The notes under the pieces: model-generated
What the model saw: only the letters and a program-made list of their open reading frames with translations
Database searches by the model: none
Told to the model about the DNA's origin: nothing
Position numbers and translations under genes: made by a program
Part shown: positions 8,464 through 19,600 of the stretch, one piece after another
Layout of the letters: every line of letters begins with the position of its first letter
Position numbering within the stretch: the stretch's first letter is position 1
Source: Citrobacter amalonaticus Y19
GTDB taxonomy: Bacteria > Pseudomonadota > Gammaproteobacteria > Enterobacterales > Enterobacteriaceae
Direction: 5' to 3'
Assembly (NCBI RefSeq): GCF_000981805.1
Contig: NZ_CP011132.1
Location: 3,100,001 to 3,164,000 of the forward strand
DNA: 64,000 nucleotides

Positions 8464-9342
8464 ATGAATAATCATTTCAAGTGTATCGGCATTGTGGGAC
8501 ATCCTCGTCACCCCACGGCACTCACAACACATGAAATGCTCTACCGCTGGTTATGCACCAAAGGGTATGAGGTCATTGTCGAGCAGCAAATCGCTCACGA
8601 GCTGCAGTTGAAGAATGTGAAAATCGGCACCCTGGCGGAGATTGGTCAGCAGGCGGACCTCGCGGTTGTCGTCGGCGGCGACGGCAACATGCTCGGCGCA
8701 GCACGTACCCTGGCCCGATACGACATCAAGGTGATCGGCATCAACCGTGGCAATCTCGGCTTTCTGACGGACCTTGACCCCGATAACGCGCAGCAACAGC
8801 TCGCCGACGTGCTGGAAGGCCATTACGTCGCGGAAAAACGTTTTTTGCTGGAAGCACAGGTATGTCAGAAGGACTGCCAGAAACGCATCAGTACCGCCAT
8901 TAACGAGGTCGTGCTGCACCCCGGCAAGGTCGCGCACATGATTGAGTTTGAAGTCTATATTGACGAAAGCTTTGCCTTCTCCCAGCGATCCGATGGTCTG
9001 ATTATCTCAACGCCAACCGGTTCCACCGCCTATTCCCTGTCTGCCGGCGGCCCGATTCTGACCCCGTCGCTTGATGCCATCACGCTGGTGCCGATGTTTC
9101 CGCACACCCTGTCGGCGCGTCCGCTGGTCATCAACAGCAGCAGCACCATTCGGCTGCGCTTCTCGCATCGCCGTAACGATCTCGAAATCAGCTGCGACAG
9201 CCAGATAGCGCTGCCCATTCAGGAAGGTGAAGATGTGCTGATCCGTCGCTGTGATTACCATCTGAATCTCATCCACCCAAAAGATTACAGCTATTTCAAT
9301 ACATTAAGCACCAAGCTGGGCTGGTCAAAAAAATTATTTTAA
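8464..9342 (+). CDS. nadK: NAD kinase
   Basis: The 292-residue enzyme phosphorylates NAD to NADP with ATP. The GGDGN motif (VVVGGDGNMLGAART, about residue 72) and the glycine-rich TPTGSTAYSLSAGGPI motif (about 180) are present. Start is ATG with AAGGACC 5' of it. Divergent from grpE and followed by recN, as in E. coli. Confidence 0.98.
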   Translation: MNNHFKCIGIVGHPRHPTALTTHEMLYRWLCTKGYEVIVEQQIAHELQLKNVKIGTLAEIGQQADLAVVVGGDGNMLGAARTLARYDIKVIGINRGNLGFLTDLDPDNAQQQLADVLEGHYVAEKRFLLEAQVCQKDCQKRISTAINEVVLHPGKVAHMIEFEVYIDESFAFSQRSDGLIISTPTGSTAYSLSAGGPILTPSLDAITLVPMFPHTLSARPLVINSSSTIRLRFSHRRNDLEISCDSQIALPIQEGEDVLIRRCDYHLNLIHPKDYSYFNTLSTKLGWSKKLF

Positions 9343-9359
9343 TTTAACGCCAACCTCTT

Positions 9360-9401
9360 TACTGTATAAAAAACCCGTTTATACTGTATGTAATTACAGT
9401 T
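9360..9401 (+). promoter_or_regulatory. Two LexA (SOS) boxes upstream of recN
   Basis: TACTGTATGTAATTACAGTT (9382-9401) keeps the CTG-N10-CAG core of a LexA site. Just upstream TACTGTATAAAAAACCCGTT (9360-9379) is a weaker second box lacking the CAG half. Tandem LexA sites in this position are the known arrangement for recN, one of the most tightly SOS-controlled genes in E. coli. Confidence 0.88.
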
Positions 9402-9427
9402 ATGGTTTTTCATACAGGAAAACAGCT

Positions 9428-11089
9428 ATGTTGGCACAACTGACCATCAGCAATTTTGCTATCGTTCGTGAACTTGAGATCGATTTTCAGAACGGAATGA
9501 CCGTCATCACCGGTGAAACCGGGGCGGGTAAATCCATTGCAATTGATGCGCTCGGCCTGTGCCTCGGCGGTCGTGCTGAAGCCGACATGGTTCGTGCTGG
9601 CGCCAGCCGTGCCGACCTGTGCGCCCGCTTTTCGCTGAAAGACACCCCCGCCGCCCTGCGCTGGCTGGAAGAAAACCAGCTTGAAGAAGGACGTGAGTGT
9701 TTACTTCGCCGCGTGATCAGTAGCGACGGGCGCTCCCGTGGCTTTATCAACGGAACGGCGGTCCCTCTCTCTCAGCTTCGCGAACTGGGGCAACGGCTCA
9801 TTCAAATTCACGGCCAGCATGCGCATCAGCTGCTGACCAAAACCGAACATCAAAAATCCCTGCTCGATGGCTACGCGAATGAATCCATGCTGGTACAGGA
9901 TATGGCTGCGCGTTACCAACTCTGGCACCAGAGCTGCCGTGATTTAGCACACCACCAGCAGCAGAGCCAGGAACGTGCCGCTCGTGCAGAACTGCTGCAG
10001 TATCAGCTTAAAGAGCTGAACGAATTTAGCCCGCAGGCGGGTGAATTTGAGCAGATTGATGAAGAGTACAAGCGCCTGGCCAACAGCGGTCAGCTTCTCT
10101 CCACCAGCCAGAATGCGCTATCGCTGATGGCAGACGGCGAGGACGTGAACCTGCAAAGTCAGCTGTATACCGCGAAGCAACTGGTCAGTGAACTGGTCGG
10201 CATGGACGGTAAGCTCTCAGGTATCCTCGATATGCTGGAAGAGGCAACTATTCAGCTAACGGAAGCCAGCGATGAACTGCGCCACTATTGCGATCGCCTG
10301 GATTTAGACCCTAATCGCCTGTTTGAGCTGGAACAGCGTATCTCGAAACAAATTTCACTGGCCCGTAAACATCACGTCAGTCCGGAAGCGCTGCCGCAGT
10401 ATTATCAGTCGTTGCTGGAGGAACAGCAGCAACTCGACGATCAGGCCGACTCACTGGAAACCCTGACCCTGTCCGTGAATAAGCATCGCCAACAGGCGCT
10501 GGAGGCGGCAAAAGCGCTACATGAGCAACGTCAGCATTATGCACAAGAACTGAGTACCCTGATTACCGAGAGTATGCACTCACTCTCTATGCCGCACGGT
10601 CGTTTCACCATCGACATCACGTTTGATGAGCATCATCTGAGTCAGGACGGCGCGGACCGCGTCGAGTTTAAAGTGACCACCAACCCAGGCCAGCCGATGC
10701 AGCCGATTGCCAAAGTGGCCTCCGGGGGGGAACTGTCACGTATCGCCCTCGCGATTCAGGTGATTACCGCACGTAAAATGGAAACCCCGGCGCTGATTTT
10801 CGATGAAGTCGATGTCGGCATCAGCGGCCCAACTGCGGCGGTCGTTGGAAAATTGCTGCGTCAGCTCGGTGAATCGACCCAGGTGATGTGCGTCACCCAC
10901 CTTCCGCAGGTTGCGGGATGCGGCCATCAGCACTTTTTTGTCAGCAAAGAGACGGATGGCGAAATGACCGAAACGCATATGCAACCGCTGGATAAACGCG
11001 CACGGTTGCAGGAGCTGGCGCGCCTGCTGGGCGGCAGCGAAGTGACGCGAAACACCCTCGCAAATGCGAAAGAACTGCTGGCGGCCTAA
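9428..11089 (+). CDS. recN: DNA repair protein RecN
   Basis: The 553-residue SMC-like ATPase acts in double-strand break repair. The Walker A motif GETGAGKSIAIDAL is at about residue 29, a long coiled-coil region covers about 150-390, the ABC signature (KVASGGELSRIALA) is near 432 and Walker B (ALIFDEVDVGISG) near 457. The C-terminus SEVTRNTLANAKELLAA ends in AA; E. coli RecN is a ClpXP substrate recognised by its hydrophobic C-terminal end, and this tail looks compatible. Expression should be LexA-controlled from the boxes just upstream. Confidence 0.98.
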   Translation: MLAQLTISNFAIVRELEIDFQNGMTVITGETGAGKSIAIDALGLCLGGRAEADMVRAGASRADLCARFSLKDTPAALRWLEENQLEEGRECLLRRVISSDGRSRGFINGTAVPLSQLRELGQRLIQIHGQHAHQLLTKTEHQKSLLDGYANESMLVQDMAARYQLWHQSCRDLAHHQQQSQERAARAELLQYQLKELNEFSPQAGEFEQIDEEYKRLANSGQLLSTSQNALSLMADGEDVNLQSQLYTAKQLVSELVGMDGKLSGILDMLEEATIQLTEASDELRHYCDRLDLDPNRLFELEQRISKQISLARKHHVSPEALPQYYQSLLEEQQQLDDQADSLETLTLSVNKHRQQALEAAKALHEQRQHYAQELSTLITESMHSLSMPHGRFTIDITFDEHHLSQDGADRVEFKVTTNPGQPMQPIAKVASGGELSRIALAIQVITARKMETPALIFDEVDVGISGPTAAVVGKLLRQLGESTQVMCVTHLPQVAGCGHQHFFVSKETDGEMTETHMQPLDKRARLQELARLLGGSEVTRNTLANAKELLAA

Positions 11090-11238
11090 ACTTTTTTGCA
11101 CCTTAACGGTCAGAGTAGACAACAAAAACGCCGTCGGACCCGTAAGCAAAAGGTTTTAAAGTGGTGAAAGGTCTATTATCATCGGCATATTACATATGAG
11201 CCACATACTGCTCGGGCCCGAAAAGGAATCAAATCACT

Positions 11239-11583
11239 ATGCGCTGTAAAACGCTGACTGCTGCCGCAGCAGTATTATTGATGTTGACCGCAGGCTGTTC
11301 CACTCTGGAGCGAGTGGTTTACCGCCCTGATATCAACCAGGGGAACTATCTGACCGCGAACGATGTATCCAAAATTCGTGTGGGCATGACGCAACAGCAG
11401 GTTGCCTATGCGCTGGGTACGCCGATGATGTCCGATCCGTTTGGCACCAACACCTGGTTCTATGTGTTCCGTCAACAGCCGGGCCATGAAGGCGTCACGC
11501 AGCAAACGCTGACGTTGACCTTCAACAGCAGCGGCGTATTGACCAATATCGATAACAAGCCTGCGTTGACCGACAACCAGTAA
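11239..11583 (+). CDS. bamE: Outer-membrane assembly lipoprotein BamE (SmpA)
   Basis: The 114-residue precursor has a type II signal peptide ending LMLTAGC (lipobox LTAGC, Cys about residue 20), followed by the SmpA/OmlA fold (VYRPDINQGNYLTANDVSKI ... WFYVFRQQPGHEG). BamE is a small subunit of the BAM complex that folds outer-membrane proteins. It lies after recN and converges with ratB across a bidirectional terminator. Confidence 0.97.
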   Translation: MRCKTLTAAAAVLLMLTAGCSTLERVVYRPDINQGNYLTANDVSKIRVGMTQQQVAYALGTPMMSDPFGTNTWFYVFRQQPGHEGVTQQTLTLTFNSSGVLTNIDNKPALTDNQ

Positions 11584-11596
11584 GCTTGTCTTCTGA

Positions 11597-11632
11597 TAAC
11601 AAAAAAGGTGCTCATGGAGCACCTTTTTTGTT
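11597..11632. terminator. Bidirectional terminator bamE / ratB
   Basis: AAAAAAGGTGCTC-ATG-GAGCACCTTTTTT is a perfect dyad with T-runs on both strands, flanked by GATAAC and GTTATC that extend the symmetry. It serves the convergent bamE and ratA-ratB units. Confidence 0.95.
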
Positions 11633-11637
11633 ATCTG

Positions 11638-11928
11638 CTACTTTTTAGCTGATTTCTCTGCTCGCTGTCTGCGCAACTCTTTCGGATCGGCAATCAGTGG
11701 ACGGTAGATTTCAACCCGGTCGCCATCCTGTAACACATCCGCCAGCTTGACCGGACGACTGTAGATACCGACTTTGTTTTTTGTCAGATCGATATCGGTA
11801 CGCAGTTCCAGTAACCCCGACGCACGGATAGCCTCTTCGACCGTCGCCCCCGGTTGCAACGTCACCCGTTGCAGGTACTGTTTCTCCGGCAGCGCGTAGG
11901 CCACCTCAACGACAATCTTAGGCGACAC
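11638..11928 (-). CDS. ratB: RnfH/RatB family ubiquitin-fold protein
   Basis: I place the start at GTG 11928, giving 96 residues that begin VSPKIVVEVAYALPEKQYLQ, the family length; a longer reading frame starting at 12000 would lie inside ratA in another frame. The GTG lies within the last codons of ratA, so the two genes overlap by 11 bp and are translationally coupled. The fold is the RnfH beta-grasp type with the conserved VGIYSRPVKLADVLQDGDRV stretch. The function is not settled; it was named as partner in the RatAB module and, elsewhere, for Rnf electron-transport clusters. Confidence 0.9.
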   Translation of the reverse strand: MSPKIVVEVAYALPEKQYLQRVTLQPGATVEEAIRASGLLELRTDIDLTKNKVGIYSRPVKLADVLQDGDRVEIYRPLIADPKELRRQRAEKSAKK

Positions 11929-12394
11929 GGTAGACCTCTTTGGCACGAACCGTAAAGGCCTGCACCATATTGGATGCCAGTTCTTTGAAGATACGGCCAA
12001 ACGCCAGCTCGATCAGCTTATTGGTAAACTCAAAATCGAGATGAAACTCAATGCGGCAGGCATCCGAACTCAACGGCGTAAATTTCCAGCCACCAATCAG
12101 TTTTTTGAACGGGCCGTCAACCAGTTGCATCAGGATACTCTGGTTACTGGTTAACTGATTTCGCGTGGTGAACGTCTTACTGATCCCCGCCTTAGAGACA
12201 TCCACCGCAGCCGTCATCTGTCCTGGCGTGGACTCGAGAACGCGGCTGCCGGTGCAACCCGGTAAAAACTGGGGATAGGACTGAACATCATTCACTAACT
12301 GATACATCTGTTCCGCACTGTAAGGGACTAACGCGGTTCGACTAATCTGCGGCATAGCTATTTCCATCAACAAAAATCGAACAAATAATACCAT
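11918..12394 (-). CDS. ratA: START/Coq10-domain protein RatA
   Basis: The protein is 158 residues from ATG 12394 or 145 from ATG 12355 (MPQISRTALVPYSAEQMYQL), the latter being where the conserved domain starts. It is a polyketide-cyclase/COQ10-like START domain (PYSAEQMYQLVNDVQSYPQF ... FGRIFKELASNMVQAF). E. coli RatA was reported to bind 50S subunits and block subunit association; the fold is otherwise linked to ubiquinone binding, so its physiological role is debated. It overlaps ratB and is divergent from smpB. Confidence 0.92.
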   Translation of the reverse strand: MVLFVRFLLMEIAMPQISRTALVPYSAEQMYQLVNDVQSYPQFLPGCTGSRVLESTPGQMTAAVDVSKAGISKTFTTRNQLTSNQSILMQLVDGPFKKLIGGWKFTPLSSDACRIEFHLDFEFTNKLIELAFGRIFKELASNMVQAFTVRAKEVYRVA

Positions 12395-12524
12395 TTATCG
12401 CAAGGTAAAAAAAACGCTATCCCACAACAGGGTACAACCTTGTTCATGCTAAGATATCCCCTTGCCCCCTGAAGGATGAAATGGGGTGTTTTTCGATTCC
12501 AGATTACCTATACTGAGCGGCACT

Positions 12525-13007
12525 ATGACGAAGAAAAAAGCACACAAACCTGGCTCAGCCACCATCGCGCTAAACAAGCGCGCGCGACACGAATACTTTA
12601 TCGAAGAAGAGTTCGAAGCGGGACTCGCCCTGCAAGGGTGGGAAGTGAAATCCCTGCGCGCCGGTAAGGCCAACATCGGCGACAGCTATGTGATCCTGAA
12701 AGACGGTGAAGCTTACCTGTTCGGCGCTAACTTTACGCCGATGGCGGTGGCCTCCACGCACGTGGTGTGCGATCCCACTCGCACCCGTAAACTGCTGCTG
12801 AATCAGCGCGAGCTTGACTCACTGTATGGGCGCGTGAATCGTGAAGGCTACACCGTTGTCGCCCTTTCTCTGTACTGGAAGAATGCCTGGTGCAAAGTCA
12901 AAATTGGCGTAGCGAAGGGTAAGAAACAGCATGACAAGCGTTCCGATCTGAAAGATCGTGAATGGCAACTGGATAAAGCGCGCATTATGAAGCATGCTGG
13001 TCGTTAA
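12525..13007 (+). CDS. smpB: SsrA-binding protein SmpB
   Basis: Start MTKKKAHKPGSATIALNKRA at 12525 gives 160 residues, the normal length; an upstream in-frame ATG at 12486 would add 13 unrelated residues. SmpB binds the tRNA-like domain of tmRNA and brings it to stalled ribosomes. The basic C-terminal tail (KKQHDKRSDLKDREWQLDKA) that enters the mRNA channel is intact. In E. coli ssrA follows smpB directly; here a 16-kb bapABCD block separates them, as in Salmonella. Confidence 0.98.
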   Translation: MTKKKAHKPGSATIALNKRARHEYFIEEEFEAGLALQGWEVKSLRAGKANIGDSYVILKDGEAYLFGANFTPMAVASTHVVCDPTRTRKLLLNQRELDSLYGRVNREGYTVVALSLYWKNAWCKVKIGVAKGKKQHDKRSDLKDREWQLDKARIMKHAGR

Positions 13008-13017
13008 ACACATTATT

Positions 13018-13055
13018 ATGTGACCTGCCTCGCATTCGGGGTAGGTCATTATTAT
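13018..13055 (+). terminator. Probable terminator after smpB
   Basis: TGACCTGCC and GGTAGGTCA form a stem with one mismatch around a 10-nt loop, followed by TTATTATTT. It starts 13 bp after the smpB stop. Confidence 0.6.
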
Positions 13056-13626
13056 TTACCCCTTGAATCTCCAAAAATATATTCTCTCTTTCTTTATTTC
13101 TATTTCTGCTGAAACGTAAAAACTGTCAAGAATATATCCTCAGTCATTTTCATATTATGTCCATAGCCCAATTACCCGATACTTCAAATAATTTTTTTGC
13201 CATTTTAAAACTCCGGAATACCAATACAGTTTGTGTAAGAAATCAATTATCCACCTGGCTTACGAAAATCAAAAAACTCCTTTTAATACATCAAAATAAG
13301 TCACCCCCTCTTTTTATATCGTGCCACTCCACTTCGCCAGGCGGTGCAAAACCGTATATATTTCACTCCCGCTAAACCAATCACAAATATACGTTAATTT
13401 GCAGAATAGGTTCTTTCTGACTATATCATCTAATACGAAAGTACCAGCGAATCAAAAAAACAAAGGGTTATTCAGCGCAACAGAAACCATCATCGGCACG
13501 ACCACAGCATAGAAATCACCGGCGAGAATTCATCGACATGATGGACGGGATCGCTCATCTGTACATTTTCCCTGTCCGGTGAATTTAACGAATTCATGCA
13601 CAGAGCAAGCCATCAGGAGTAAACAT
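13056..13626. other. AT-rich intergenic region upstream of the bapA-like gene
   Basis: About 570 bp of strikingly AT-rich sequence between the GC-rich smpB and bapA genes. Short open frames exist but show no ribosome site or recognisable protein. The region must hold the bapA promoter. In Salmonella bapA is coordinated with csgD; I see no site I could name. The last bases CAGGAGT are the bapA ribosome site. Confidence 0.6.
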
Positions 13627-16600
13627 ATGCGTCTTCTCGCCGTTATATCCAAGTTGACGGGCGTTTCCACCAATGTCGAAGCCTCTGAAGTCACACTTAA
13701 TGCCCCTTCCATTGTGAAATTATCCGCAGAGCGTAGCGACATCAGTCAACTGGCTCGCGTGAATCAGGATCTGGTGATCACCTTTACTTCAGGTGAAAAA
13801 CTGACCGTTAAAAATTTCTATGTGGCGAATGACCAGGGAGCCAGCCAGTTGGTGCTGGAAGACAGTCACGGGGCGCTGTGGTGGGTGGAAAACCCGGAAA
13901 ACGGCCTGCATTTTGAACAAATTTCAACCATTGACGATCTGCTTGTCACCGCCGGTGAATCTCACGAAGGCGGAGCTATCTGGCCGTGGGTGCTGGGTGG
14001 CGCGGTTGCTGCGGGTGGGATCGCGGCTATCGCATCCTCGGGTGGCGGCAGTAGCCATCATGATAACGACAACAGCAATCCTGGCGATGGTTCAGGCAAC
14101 GGCGGCACACCGGGGGATGGCGGAGGAAATAACGGTGGCGGAGACAACGGCGGCGGCGATAACGGCACAAATCCTCCGGGAGGAGAGGATCCCACGCCGC
14201 CGACTGCTCCCACGATTATCGGCGCAGTGGATGCCGTTCCCGGCATCACCGGCACCATTCAGGTGAACCAGACCACCAACGACAGCCAGCCGATGATTTC
14301 TGGTACCGGTGAAGCAGGCTCCCTCATCACCCTCTATGACAACGGACAGGTAATGGGAACCGTCGTCGTCGACGGGCAGGGTAACTGGCACTATCAACCC
14401 GACGCGCCCCTTTCTGACGGTGAACATGTGCTGACCGCGACCGCCACAGACGAAAACGGTAGCACCAGCGCCGTCTCCGGCGATTTCACCTTTACCGTCG
14501 ATACCGTTGCCCCGGATGAGGTCTCCGGGTTAACGGTTTCTGAGGATGGGCTCTGGGTATCAGGCCTTGCAGAAGCCGGTTGCGTCGTCACGATTTTCGA
14601 CAATCAACATCATATTCTTGCCTCCATTCAGGTCGATGACACGGGTCGGTTTACCGTTCGTCTCAATTCGGCACAAACCGATTCCGAACAGCTCTATGCC
14701 GACATTTCTGACGCGGCGGGCAACGAAGGCGATGAAGCCTCCTTCCTCGGTTCCGACTCAGGTTTCCCTGATGCCCCGGCCATTACCGGCATCATTGATG
14801 ATACGCAACCCACCGCCGTGACGTTAGGCAGCGGTCAGTTTACGAAGGATACCACCCCCACCCTCACAGGGACCGCACTGCCTGGCGCGGAGGTGACCAT
14901 TTATGAAAATGGTATCGCTATCGGGACGGCGAGCGCCGACGACGGCACGTGGTCATTCGCGCTGAGCGGTGTGTCTGAAGGATTGCACAACTACACCGCG
15001 ACGCAGACCACAGAGGACGGCGTCAGCGGCAACGCGGTAGAATTCGCGGTCACCGTGGATATCACCCCACCGGCAGCCCCCGACGATCTGCTCGTCACGC
15101 AAAACGGTACTGTGCTCACCGGCAGCGCCGAGGCCGGGAGCAAAATCACGATTACAGACGCCAGCGGCGCCACACTCGGCACCACGACCGCCGATAGTGA
15201 AGGAAAATTCAGCTTCCCGCTCAATCCGGCACGGGTAAACGGGGAGATTCTGACCGCGACCGCCACGGATAAGGCGGGAAATGACAGTTCGCCCGGCCAG
15301 GCGACAGCGCCGGATACCACACCGCCGCAGGCCGCAGGCAATCTGGAGGTGTCTGAAGATGGGACAACGGTGACCGGTACCGCCGAACCCGGCACGACGG
15401 TGACGATTTACGGCAGCGACAATACCCCGCTGGGGTCTGAGCGGGTTCAACCCGACGGCTCATTTACCGTCACGCTGGCCCCGCCGCAAACTAACGGTGA
15501 AATCTTAACCGCCATCGTCAAGGATCCGGCGAATCTGACCAGTCCCCCGGCGACCACCCTCGCCCCGGATACCACCCCTCCCCAGCCGGCTGGAAACCTG
15601 GATGTTTCGGATGATGGCACTACCGTGACGGGGACAGCGGAACCCGGCAGCACGGTAACGATTCGCGATCCGGACGGCAACCCAATCGGCAGCGGTCAAA
15701 CCAACGATGAGGGGAATTTCACCGTCACACTGGATACGCCGCAAACTAACGGCGAAACGCTGACCGCCACGGTAACCGATCCGGCGAATCAGAACAGTAC
15801 GCCAGCCAACGTCACCGCACCGGATACCACGGCACCGCCGCCCCCCACGGCGGTCATTTCGCAGGACGGCACCACCCTGACCACCACCGCCGAACCCGGC
15901 AGTACGATTACGGTTAAAGACAGTGACGGCAATACGCTGGCGCAATCCGGTCCGGTCCCGGAGAACGGCACGTTGGTTATCACGCTTGACCCACCGCAGG
16001 CCAACGGTGAAATGCTGAGCGTCACCGCCACGGACGCCGCGAGCAATACCAGCCTGCCGTACGAGGTCGTGGCGCCGGATATCACCGCACCGGATGCCCC
16101 CGTCGTCAGTTCAATTGTTGATGATATCGGCGCACAGAAAGGCAATCTGGGCGATGGACAACTCACCGATGACAATCAACTGACCTTCAGCGGAACCGGC
16201 GAACCCGGTGCCACCATCACCATTCTGGACGGAAATACCCCGCTGGCGGGAACGGCCACCGTAGACAGCAACGGCAACTGGACGCTCACCACACAGGTGC
16301 TGGGCGACGGCGACCATACTTTCACCGTCACCGCGACCGATGCCGCAAACCATACCAGCACGCCGTCTGCTCCCATCACCATTACGGTCGATACCACACC
16401 GCCTGTTATTCCGGTCGTCACCCTGACGGATAACACTGGCAGCAACGTGGGTGAACTGGCGGACAACGACGTAACCGACGCTACGCAGCCAGTATTAAGC
16501 GGCAGCGGCACCGCCGGAGACACCATTACGGTATATGACGGCACGGCGGTCATTGGCACAACGGAAGTCGATGAAAACGGTAGCTGGAACTTTACCCCGA

Positions 16601-19600
16601 GTCCCGCGCTGGGCGAAGGCGACCACACGCTGAGCGTCACCGCCAGCGATCCTCTGGGCAACACCAGCGATAAATCCACGCCCATTACCATTACGGTGGA
16701 TACCACCGCGCCCGATGCCCCCACGCTGACGCTGATAGATAGCGCCAATGACCCACTGACCGACGGCCAGGCGACCCAGGAAACCCAGCCCGTGCTGAGC
16801 GGCACGGGAACAGATGGCGATGTCATCAGCATTTACGACAATGGCACGCTGGTCACCACCGTCACGGTGACTGACGGTGCCTGGCGCTACACGTCGGACG
16901 CCCTCGATGAAGGCAATCATGTCTTTACCCTTACCAGTACCGATCCGGCGGGCAATGTCAGTGAACCTTCCGCGCCAGTCGGTATTCTGGTGGATACCAC
17001 CCCACCCGCCGAACCCAACCTGATCGTCACCGACAACGTCGGCAGCCAGACCGGCATACTCGATAACGGTCAGTACACCGATGATACGCGACCGATCCTG
17101 AGCGGAAGCGGTACGCCAGGCGACACCATCACCATTACCCTTGACGGCGTCGAACAGTCACCGTTGGTTATCGACAATTCCGGAAACTGGAGTTTTCAAC
17201 CGACGGGCCCGTTGTCGCAGGGCGACCATACCATCCAGGTGACCGCGACCGATCCTGCCGGTAACAGCAGCACCTCGCCGGAACGTATCGTGCGCGTTGA
17301 CACAGAAGCCCCTGGCACGCCGACGCTGACGGTTAACGATGACGGCGGGCCGTTGAGCGATGGCGGGCAGACCAACGACACCACCCCAACCCTGAGTGGG
17401 ACGGGCGATACGGGCAGCATTGTCACCATTCTGAATAACGGCGTGCCGATTGGCACCGCCGAAGTCATTGATGGCATCTGGAGTTTCACCCCGGGTAGCG
17501 AACTGGTCGAAGGCAGCTATAACTTTACCGTGACGGCAAAAGATGCCGCAGGCAACACCAGTCAACCATCGGATGCGATTGGCATCACCATTGATACTCA
17601 GGCGCCCGACGCGCCGTTTATCACCTCGCTGGGCAGTCCGGCAGTGACCAACCAGCCCGAGTTGCCTATTAGCGGTACCGGCGAACCTGGCAGTACCATC
17701 ACCCTGTCGAATGGCGTCACGGTTATCGGCACCGCCGAAGTCGATTCCGACGGAAACTGGACGATCGTCCCGGACTCACCGCTCACCGAAGGCAATTACA
17801 CGCTGACGGCAACGGCCACCGATCCGGCGGGGAACGTCAGCGGCCCTTCCGCCTCCATTTCGCTAAACGTCGACCTGACGAAACCGGCGGCTCCGGAGGA
17901 TGTGACGATCTCTGCCGATGGCGCAACGGTCAGCGGCACGGCGGAAACCGGTAGCACGGTGACGATCCGCGACACCGCCGGCAATGTCATTGGGTCGGGC
18001 GTGGCGACGGACGGCACGTTCCAGATTCAGGTCACGCCAGCGCAGACGGGCCTCAATACGCTGACCGCCACGGCGGAGGATGCCGCCGGTAACAACAGCG
18101 ATCCAACGAACTTTACGGGTTCCGGCACCGGGTTACCGGTCATCAGCGCCATCGTCGATGATACGGGTAGCGTTCAGGGGGATCTGAAGAGTGGGCAAAC
18201 CACCGACGATACGCAACCGGGCCTGCACGGTTTTTCCACACCGAACTCTACCGTCGATATTCTGGTCGATGGCACCCTTGTCGCATCGGACGTTCCGGTT
18301 GACGGGAACGGCAGCTGGAACTGGGACTGGACATCCCCCGATGCGCTGGGCGAAGGCCCACACACCTTCCAGGTGGTCGATAGCGCGGATGGCAGCAAAA
18401 CGTCCGCTGTGGTTAACATCACCGTCGATCTCACCCCACCGGCACAACCGGTAATTGGTAGCGTGACGGATGATGTCGCCCCCGGAACGGGAACGCTGAC
18501 CAGCGGACAGACAACCAACGATACTCGCCCCACTCTGGGTGGCAGTGGCACCAACGGTGAAACCATCACGATTTACGATGGCGATACGCCCATCGGCCAG
18601 GTGCAGGTGGTCAACGGCGCGTGGAGTTTTACGCCTCCCACAGGCCTGGGGGAAGGCAGCCACAATCTCACTATCACCGCCACCGACGCGGCGGGAAATA
18701 CCAGTATCGCGTCGCAGCCGTTTGTGGTGGTGGTGGACACCACGCCACCAGTGGCGCCAACCATTGCCAGCGCCACGGATGACAGCGAACCGCAGACAGG
18801 CGTCATCGGTAACGGCGGCAGCACCAACGATACCACGCCCGACTTTAGCGGCAGCGGTGAAGAAGGCAGTACGATTACCGTCTACGACAATGGGGTAAAA
18901 ATTGGCACCGCGCTGGTCACCAACGGTAGCTGGAGCTTCACCGCGCCGACGCTGGCGACCGGCTCACACGCGATAACCGTCACCGCCACCGATGCGATGG
19001 GTAACGTCAGCGCGCCTTCTGCCGCCTGGACGGTGAACGTCGATACCACCGCGCCACGGGTTCCCGTGATTCAAAGCGTCACCGATGACACCAGTCCGGC
19101 AACCGGCGCTCTGGCGAACGGGCAAAGCACCAATGATACTCAGCCCACCTTCCAGGGAACGGCGGAGCCGGGATCCACCGTTACGCTGTATGACGGCGGA
19201 CTCGCCGTGGGCAGCGTGGTGGCGGGCACCGACGGAAGCTGGTCGCTCTCCCCGGATAACCCGTTAGGCAGCGGCCCGCACAATCTGACCGTCACGGCGA
19301 CGGATGCAGCAGGCAACGAAGGCCCGTCAGCCGCGTTCTCCCTGACCGTGGACACGCAGGCGCCATCGGCTCCTGTCATCAGTTCCGTCACCGATGACGT
19401 CGCCCCCAATAGCGGTTCGCTGAGCAACGGACAAAGTACCAACGACACGCGGCCAACGCTTACCGGAACCGCCGAAGCCAACAGCACCGTCAGCATTTTT
19501 GACGGCACCACGCTGTTGGGCACCGTGCAGGCCGACGGTACAGGCGCGTGGACCTTTACACCCGCGACCGCGCTGGGCAACGGATCGCACACGTTCAACG

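Noticed and set aside
13157..13375. 72-codon frame in the AT-rich gap before bapA
   Set aside because: No Shine-Dalgarno, no recognisable sequence.
13627..14200. Sec signal peptide in BapA
   Set aside because: The hydrophobic Ala/Gly stretch is about 120 residues in, and the protein ends in a type I secretion region with its own transporter next door.
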